A stretch of 10,330 nt of DNA from Candidatus Azambacteria bacterium (GTDB lineage Bacteria > Patescibacteriota > Minisyncoccia > GWC2-36-17 > M10-OD1-4): assembly GCA_016200995.1 (NCBI GenBank), contig JACQDS010000040.1, positions 1 to 10,330 on the forward strand, in the 5' to 3' direction. The notes beneath the pieces are model-generated. The model did no database searches. It was not told where the DNA came from and saw only the letters and a list, made by a program, of their open reading frames with translations. The translations under genes and the position numbers were made by a program. Numbering within the stretch: position 1 is the first letter of the stretch; the number at the start of each line of letters is the position of its first letter. Below, piece after piece: positions 6,288 through 10,330 of this stretch.

Positions 6288-7703
6288 TTATTTAGCTCTT
6301 GCGAGTTTTTTTTCTTGTTGGTTGAGAAGCTCTTTGTAGGTGTTTTGCACTTTGCTTGCGAACTCTTTTGAGCCGGGGTCTCTTAGAGATGTCTTAGCAT
6401 TTGTTTTTATTGTATTATCTGAACCGCGCCTACCGGCAGGCAGGTTTGGCAAATATACAGAGTCTGCATACCCGAGCGCGAGTTTATGAATAAGAGCTAT
6501 GAATTTTGATTTAATTGAGTGTTTTTGTTTGAGCTCATTTTCATCAAGCGTTAAAAGAAAGTTGATATTTTTATTTCCCATTTTTAAAAGCACAGCAGGT
6601 ATTGCGCCGTAGCTTGCCATCACCGACCAGGCAAATCTGAATCTATTTTCTTTGTTCAATTTTTTTGCTTTAAAAAATCCGAGAATAGGAAGAAGGTATT
6701 TGTCCAGCCTTGAGCCTATTCCGAGCCTATATATATGGCTATTATTAAGCTGCTCATGACTTGGTAAGTCTTTTTTGAATCTTGTAGTGATAATATGAAA
6801 TTCGGTTTCCGGCATCTCTTTTGAGAGCTCAAAAAGCGCATTCTCTGCCGGTCCGATATGCGGGTAGTAGGTTGTTGCAAAAACAAGCATCTTTTTTGAT
6901 GGATGTTCAGCGTGTTTAAAATATTCTATTGTTTTTTCAAGGCCTTTTTCAAGGCTTATCTTTGGTTCCCAATTGAGCTCTTTTTTTGCTAGAGAAATAT
7001 CAGGGCATCTTCTCTTTGGGTCGTCGGTTGCATGCTTATCAAATATTATCTTTGAGTGCGAGCCAAGTTTTTTAATTACCATATTTGCAAGATCAAACAT
7101 AGTGATCTCTCCCGGATTTCCGAGATTTACAGGCCCTGTGAATCCTTCTTTTTTTATCATCTTGTCTAAGCCATCTACTAAATCATCTATATATTGAAAG
7201 CTTCTTGTGTGTGAGCCGTCGCCATATATTACTATATTCTTATCAGATAGAGCGTTTACAATAAAGTTGGTAATAGCTCTGCCGTCATTTATGTCCATGT
7301 TTGGTCCGTATGTGTTGAATATCCTGACTATTTTAATATCAACTCCATACTCTCTGTGATAATCCATAAATAAAGTCTCTGCGCATCTTTTTCCTTCATC
7401 ATAGCAGGCTCTTGGCCCGAGGCTGTTTACATTGCCTCTGTATGTTTCTTTTTGCGGGGTTTCAAGCGGGTCGCCGTATACTTCTGATGTTGATGTTTGC
7501 AATATTCTTGCTTTATTCTTTTTTGCGATCTCAAGAATATTTATCACGCCGATCGTGTTTGTTTTTGTTGTGTGTACAGGGTCATATTGGTAGCTTGTAT
7601 ACGAGCCGGAGCAGGCGAGGTTAAATATCCAGTCTATTTTTTCGCTTATATTTAAAGGTTCTATTATATCCTGTTTTATGAATCTGAAATTTTTATCAGC
7701 CAA
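6288..7703 (-). CDS. UDP-glucuronate decarboxylase-like SDR (5'-truncated by deletion) fused to a GT4 N-terminal half
   Basis: The ORF has 471 codons, but its only start is a TTG at 7703 with no ribosome site. Residues 1-265 match UXS/UDP-xylose synthase. STSEVYGDP (71-79) and the catalytic Tyr101-x3-Lys105 (YDEGK) are present, with RIFNTYGP, DGRAITNF and GPVNLGNPGE following in the family order. The N-terminal Rossmann start lies in another frame just upstream (7712-7777). Residues ~271-415 (KKMLVFATTYYPHIGPAEN onward) resemble the acceptor domain of the next gene's GT4. The donor domain and its E-x7-E are absent. After an LPAGRRG insert (421-427) only a tail like a GT4 C-terminus (SKVQNTYKELL) remains. 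Intact UXS would make UDP-xylose from UDP-glucuronate; this form lacks NAD binding. It is probably a pseudogene or an assembly artefact. Confidence 0.8.
   Translation of the reverse strand: MADKNFRFIKQDIIEPLNISEKIDWIFNLACSGSYTSYQYDPVHTTKTNTIGVINILEIAKKNKARILQTSTSEVYGDPLETPQKETYRGNVNSLGPRACYDEGKRCAETLFMDYHREYGVDIKIVRIFNTYGPNMDINDGRAITNFIVNALSDKNIVIYGDGSHTRSFQYIDDLVDGLDKMIKKEGFTGPVNLGNPGEITMFDLANMVIKKLGSHSKIIFDKHATDDPKRRCPDISLAKKELNWEPKISLEKGLEKTIEYFKHAEHPSKKMLVFATTYYPHIGPAENALFELSKEMPETEFHIITTRFKKDLPSHEQLNNSHIYRLGIGSRLDKYLLPILGFFKAKKLNKENRFRFAWSVMASYGAIPAVLLKMGNKNINFLLTLDENELKQKHSIKSKFIALIHKLALGYADSVYLPNLPAGRRGSDNTIKTNAKTSLRDPGSKEFASKVQNTYKELLNQQEKKLARAK
6428..6441. repeat. Palindromic repeat inside the ORF, encoding LPAGRRG
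   Basis: GCCTACCGGCAGGC is a near-perfect palindrome within a GC-rich patch (6424-6444) in otherwise AT-rich sequence. On the minus strand it encodes residues 421-427, LPAGRRG. I recall similar LPAGRQ-type inserts scattered through candidate-phylum proteins, which suggests a dispersed repeat. It sits exactly where the glycosyltransferase homology breaks off. Confidence 0.55.
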
Positions 7704-7711
7704 AAAACGCT

Positions 7712-7777
7712 CTATGTATGTGAGCCGATAAAACCGGCTCCGCCTGTTATTAAGATCGTTTTTTTATTTTCTTTCAT
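7712..7777 (-). pseudogene. Detached 5' fragment of the UXS-like gene
   Basis: From the ATG at 7777 the frame reads MKENKKTILITGGAGFIGSH, then Thr and a TAG stop. TGGAGFIGSH is the NAD-binding glycine motif that should open the UXS protein. In intact homologues about 32 residues separate GSH from the KNFRFIKQD-like strand. Here about 8 of them (YIERFLAD) survive, in a different frame. The gap fits a loss of roughly 70-73 bases. Too short to be a gene itself, it belongs with 6288-7703. The ATG lies 19 bases after the tsaD stop. Confidence 0.8.
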
Positions 7778-7796
7778 ATTGATTTTTCCAATGCTT

Positions 7797-8369
7797 TCAA
7801 ACCAACTTAAGATTAGCATCCGCGTCTATATTTTTCCAGTCTGTCGCGTTTTTTTGGTTGAAAAAGGCGGAAGTCGCTATCATCGCCGCGTTGTCCGTTG
7901 AAAATATTTTTTCCGGAACAAAAAATTTTATTTTCTCTTTTTTCGCCGACTCAGAAACACGGTTTCTCAGTTCATTGTTTGCCGAAACCCCGCCGGCAAG
8001 AAGAATGCTTTTTATATTATGCTTTTTTGCCGCTTTTATTGTTTTTTGGACCAAAACATCAACGACCGCCTCTTGAAATGATGCGCAAAGATCATTTTGC
8101 GCTTTGCCTTTTTTAAGCATCTCCGGATGCTTTTTTAAAAAATAAAACACGGCGGTTTTAAGTCCGGAAAAGGAGAAGTCAAAATCTCCGGAATGAAGCA
8201 TCGGGCGGGGAAGTTCGTATTTTAGAGGATCGCCTTTTTCCGCAAGCTTTGAGATGATGGGCCCCCCGGGGTATCCAAGTCCGAGCATTTTTGAAACTTT
8301 GTCAAAGGCTTCGCCGGCGGCGTCATCTCGCGTTGAGCCGATCTTTTCAAATTTATTTATGCTTTTCAT
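7797..8369 (-). pseudogene. tsaD: tsaD, 3' part (tRNA threonylcarbamoyladenosine synthase subunit)
   Basis: This frame codes 190 residues and matches the C-terminal half of TsaD: DDAAGEAFDKV (about 15-25), GLGYPGGP, FDFSFSGLKTA, AGGVSANNELR and FSTDNAAMIA. It runs to a normal C-terminus. TsaD transfers the threonylcarbamoyl group to A37 of ANN-decoding tRNAs, using TsaB and TsaE, and is nearly universal. The frame opens with an ATG overlapping the stop of the upstream part (TCATGA), so it could in principle be translated by coupling. However, the residues that should lie between the two parts are missing, including the metal-binding His pair (HxEGH) and SGGHT. The product should be inactive unless another copy exists or the assembly is wrong. 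Confidence 0.85.
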
Positions 8370-8581
8370 GAGTATAAGGCGTTTTTAAAAACCAAAGGTA
8401 GATTTTTCAGGTGTTCGCGCGAAGCCAAAGTCGGCACCACCCCTCCAAAAGGGGAGTGGATTTTTATTTGCGAGGATATTTCATTGGCTAATATCTGAAA
8501 CTTCGGGTTTTTCTTTCCGGTTATTTTTACGACAGACACAGCGGTGTCGTCGCAAGATGTTTCAATGGCTAAAATAATCAT
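8366..8581 (-). pseudogene. tsaD: tsaD, 5' part
   Basis: This frame codes 71 residues and matches the N-terminus of Tsa[17 protein letters not shown] (3-18), the [15 protein letters not shown] segment and [13 protein letters not shown]. It stops at NALYS. In homologues the helix at this point continues for some 82 more residues, through the PGxxxxLxxG and HxEGH motifs, before the DDAAGEAFDKV region. So the 5' and 3' parts are whole at their outer ends and lack the middle. The shift between the two frames shows that a deletion not divisible by three, not a point stop, separates them. Confidence 0.85.
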
Positions 8582-8706
8582 AAATTCAGCTTACCAGCCC
8601 GCTTGAATAAGTTCAAGCATTCTGGCGGGCAGCTTTTCGGTCTCAGCTCCAGCTGTAAATTAAAAACACAAACATCTCCCAGCTCTAATCCGCATTTATA
8701 GGCCAT
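8578..8706 (-). CDS. Doubtful 42-residue ORF overlapping the tsaD start
   Basis: ATG at 8706 opens a 42-residue frame, [16 protein letters not shown] onward. GAGG lies 8 bases before it, and it ends in an ATGA overlap with the tsaD start. That spacing looks like real coupling. But the second half of the peptide is coded by an inverted repeat (8597-8630), has four Cys in all, and matches nothing I recognise. It may be a leader peptide or chance. Confidence 0.3.
   Translation of the reverse strand: MAYKCGLELGDVCVFNLQLELRPKSCPPECLNLFKRAGKLNL
8597..8630. repeat. Two-part inverted repeat upstream of tsaD
   Basis: GCCCG (8597-8601) faces CGGGC (8626-8630), and directly inside CTTGAA (8602-8607) faces TTCAAG (8612-8617) around the loop TAAG, with an 8-base bulge on one side. 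Its position just before the tsaD start on the minus strand would allow an RNA hairpin in the leader. It could also be a dispersed repeat. Confidence 0.45.
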
Positions 8707-8810
8707 AGCTTATCCTCTTACATTATTGGTATGTATTTATTGTTAATTCATCTCGCGCATCCTTAATTTTATTAAAAAGTGACAAAAGTGACACCGGATT
8801 AGGGTGTAAA

Positions 8811-8828
8811 GTTACATTTACATGTAAC
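8811..8828. repeat. Inverted repeat, possible operator or element end
   Basis: GTTACAT (8811-8817) and ATGTAAC (8822-8828) are perfect inverted copies around TTAC. The site lies about 40 bases upstream of the aminotransferase -35 box and near the composition change, so an operator or the edge of inserted DNA are both possible. Confidence 0.45.
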
Positions 8829-8865
8829 CATTTTAATATTGTAAATATAAAGTAAAAATGATAGA

Positions 8866-8893
8866 TTAACATAGATTTAGCAATAATTATATT
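8866..8893 (+). promoter_or_regulatory. Promoter of a leaderless aminotransferase transcript
   Basis: TTAACA (8866-8871) is followed after 16 bases by TATATT (8888-8893). The -10 box is followed by exactly six bases (AACAAT) and then the ATG at 8900. So the expected transcription start coincides with the A of the start codon. No Shine-Dalgarno is present. Confidence 0.5.
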
Positions 8894-8899
8894 AACAAT

Positions 8900-10075
8900 A
8901 TGAGTCTTGCCATACTTGGCGGTAGTCCAAAATTTAAAAAAACTATTACAAAAAAATCTCCTATAGAAAAAGAGGAAATTAAGGCAGCCACGGAAGTTTT
9001 AAAAGGAGGAATTTTATCAAGGGCTGGAAGAGGAAATAAAGTAAAAGAGTTTGAAAAAGAATTTGCTTCATATTTTAAGGTTAAGCATGCTTTAGCGACA
9101 ACTTCTGGGACCACCGCTCTTCATACTGCATTAGCTTCCTTGGATTTACCGAAGGATTCTGAGGTTATGGTTCCTGATTTAACTTTTATATCATCAGCTT
9201 CAGTTATATTACAACAAGGGTTAAAGCCAGTTTTTATAGATATAGAAAAAGATACTTTTTGTATAAATGTAGATGATATCGAAAAGAAGTTGACCAAAAA
9301 GACAATGGCAATAATAGTTGTCCATATATATGGAAATCCAGCCGATATGAAAAAGATAATGCATCTGGCTAAAAAATACAATTTACGTGTTATAGAGGAT
9401 TGCGCTCAAGCTCATGGCGCAAAATTTAATAATAAATATGTTGGTACTTTTGGAGATCTGGGATGTTTCAGCTTTTATCAAACTAAAAACTTATCATGTG
9501 GTGAAGGTGGTATGGTTATCACGAATAATGACTCATTGTATAAAAAATGTGTCTCCATATCTGATCATGGACTAGTCGATAATAATCTTCAATCCTATAA
9601 TTATGATAGAGTGGGGTATAATTATCATCTTACGGAAATACAAGCGGCAATAGGCATAGAGCAATTAAAAAAACTTAAAAGTAATAATATTTTTAGGAAA
9701 AATAATGCCAAAAAATACATTAAACAATTCAAAGGCTTTGATTTAATTTTTCAAAAAACACAAAATAACTCATCAAGTGTTTTTTATACACTAACTGCAA
9801 TTTTGCCGGAACATATAGCTTCCCAGAGAGATTTTTTTGTCGATGCTGTGAGAATGGAAAATGCTGAACTGAATAAGATTTATCCAGTGCCGCTACACAA
9901 GACTAAGGTATTTTCAGGCAAACAAAAAAATCAATGTCCCGCATCAACGGATATTACATCAAGGCTTTTTAACTTTTATACTAATCCAGGGATAACGGAC
10001 CAGTATATAAACAGAGCATGCGAAGCAGTTAAAAAAGTATTAATGTATTTAGAACAAAATAATGAAAAAAAATAA
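8900..10075 (+). CDS. DegT/DnrJ/EryC1/StrS-family PLP-dependent aminotransferase
   Basis: The protein has 391 residues, full length. LAILGGSP is the usual N-terminus, which supports the ATG at 8900 although no ribosome site precedes it. TTSGTTALHTAL (67-78) binds the PLP phosphate. Asp167 of IEDCAQAHGA contacts the pyridine nitrogen. Lys196 in SFYQTKNLSCGEGG forms the Schiff base. GYNYHLTEIQAAIGIEQL is the family's dimer segment. Members aminate keto sugars linked to nucleotides, or make 3-amino-5-hydroxybenzoate; the QTKNL-GEGG form occurs in both groups. A Gfo/Idh/MocA oxidoreductase overlaps the end, and this pairing usually means 3-amino-sugar synthesis (a dehydrogenase forms the 3-keto sugar, this enzyme aminates it). 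The gene is clearly more AT-rich than genes to the left, which suggests separate acquisition. Confidence 0.9.
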   Translation: MSLAILGGSPKFKKTITKKSPIEKEEIKAATEVLKGGILSRAGRGNKVKEFEKEFASYFKVKHALATTSGTTALHTALASLDLPKDSEVMVPDLTFISSASVILQQGLKPVFIDIEKDTFCINVDDIEKKLTKKTMAIIVVHIYGNPADMKKIMHLAKKYNLRVIEDCAQAHGAKFNNKYVGTFGDLGCFSFYQTKNLSCGEGGMVITNNDSLYKKCVSISDHGLVDNNLQSYNYDRVGYNYHLTEIQAAIGIEQLKKLKSNNIFRKNNAKKYIKQFKGFDLIFQKTQNNSSSVFYTLTAILPEHIASQRDFFVDAVRMENAELNKIYPVPLHKTKVFSGKQKNQCPASTDITSRLFNFYTNPGITDQYINRACEAVKKVLMYLEQNNEKK

Positions 10076-10330
10076 ATTTGTTGTCATAGGGCTAGGCAAG
10101 AGAGGGTCAACTTACATAAAATTATTAGAGCAAAATCCAAGAATAGATATTATTGGTGTTTGTGATAATGATGTAAAAAGAAATAATAATATAGGTATAA
10201 AGTTTTTTAAAGACTATAAAAAAATGTTATCCGATGTTGATTTTGACTGTGCGGTGATATGTACTCCACCAAATACCCATTATGATATAGCATCATATAT
10301 GGTTAAAAACGGAAAAAATATTATAGTAGA
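10062..10330 (+). CDS. Gfo/Idh/MocA-family NAD(P)-dependent oxidoreductase, 3' truncated by the window
   Basis: There are 89 complete codons from the ATG at 10062, overlapping the aminotransferase end by 14 bases in another frame. KFVVIGLGKRGSTY holds the GxGxxG-type dinucleotide loop. IIGVCDND ends the second strand with the acidic residue that usually favours NAD(H). CAVICTPPNTHYDIA is the conserved TPxxxH segment, and the window ends within KNIIVE, just before the expected KP motif with the catalytic Lys. Such enzymes oxidise a sugar hydroxyl, and beside a DegT aminotransferase the likely substrate is a nucleotide sugar. There is no ribosome site, so translation is probably coupled. It is AT-rich like its neighbour. 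Confidence 0.87.
   Translation, partial: MKKNKFVVIGLGKRGSTYIKLLEQNPRIDIIGVCDNDVKRNNNIGIKFFKDYKKMLSDVDFDCAVICTPPNTHYDIASYMVKNGKNIIV

Larger units (their letters stand above)
8707..8899. other. Divergent AT-rich gap with repeats and a composition change
   Basis: No gene is seen here. It holds a perfect tandem pair of AAAAGTGAC (8775-8783 and 8784-8792), the inverted repeat at 8811-8828, and the aminotransferase promoter. Together with the doubtful ORF, the stretch from 8582 to 8899 has no confident gene. I saw no convincing minus-strand promoter for the tsaD series. Confidence 0.6.

Noticed and set aside
7712-7714. TAG as a recoded sense codon in the UXS gene
   Set aside because: The downstream homology is in another frame and about 24 residues are missing, so reading through the stop would not repair the gene.
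8366-8581. Programmed frameshift joining the two tsaD parts
   Set aside because: A frameshift would not restore the ~82 missing middle residues with the metal-binding and SGGHT motifs, so a deletion explains it better.
1-10330. CRISPR array, tRNA or rRNA genes, integrase or transposase
   Set aside because: I saw no regularly spaced direct repeats, no cloverleaf-like segments with a CCA-type end, and no recombinase motifs in any frame.

Overview
The window looks like a chromosomal stretch from an uncultivated bacterium. The standard code fits, because TGA, TAG and TAA all act as stops. Most genes on the left carry good AGGAGG-type ribosome sites and sigma70-like promoters. A Patescibacteria/CPR-like or similar candidate-phylum origin is my inference. 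It rests on a hairpin repeat encoding an LPAGRRG insert, the style of the TsaD and UDP-sugar genes, and very compact convergent gene pairs. I cannot verify it without a search.

Layout. Bases 2-157 are the end of a VanX/M15-type D-Ala-D-Ala dipeptidase gene, with a shared terminator facing a membrane-anchored TPR-like protein gene (176-844, minus). The divergent gap 845-1223 holds two near-consensus promoters and, between them, a 164-bp quasi-palindromic element with a long hairpin at its centre. Next comes a module of two paralogous HAD phosphatases on the plus strand (1224-1865 and 2553-3188). Between them, on the minus strand, is a 2H-type cyclic phosphodiesterase (1898-2410). The second phosphatase and the phosphodiesterase share back-to-back promoters. 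A two-gene minus operon follows: a CPA1-type Na+/H+ antiporter (3523-4902) and a small three-helix membrane protein (3228-3521). A second copy of the hairpin, with compensating base changes, lies at 5017-5051.

From 8706 down to 5070 a minus-strand series runs: a doubtful 42-codon ORF, tsaD, a UDP-glucuronate decarboxylase (UXS)-like SDR fused to half of a GT4 glycosyltransferase, and a complete GT4 glycosyltransferase. This series is damaged. tsaD lacks roughly 80 codons from its middle and is split into two frames. The UXS gene lacks roughly 24 codons just after its NAD-binding glycine motif and is also out of frame. The fused glycosyltransferase has no donor-binding domain. Either the region is decaying or the assembly has collapsed sequence here.

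Near 8750-8890 the base composition shifts to markedly more AT-rich DNA. The gap there holds a tandem 9-mer and an inverted repeat. Past it, a plus-strand DegT-type sugar aminotransferase (8900-10075) overlaps the start of a Gfo/Idh/MocA oxidoreductase (10062 to the window end), a pair typical of amino-sugar synthesis. The aminotransferase appears to be leaderless. Together the right half reads as surface-polysaccharide functions (nucleotide-sugar conversion, glycosyl transfer, amino-sugar formation) beside housekeeping genes.
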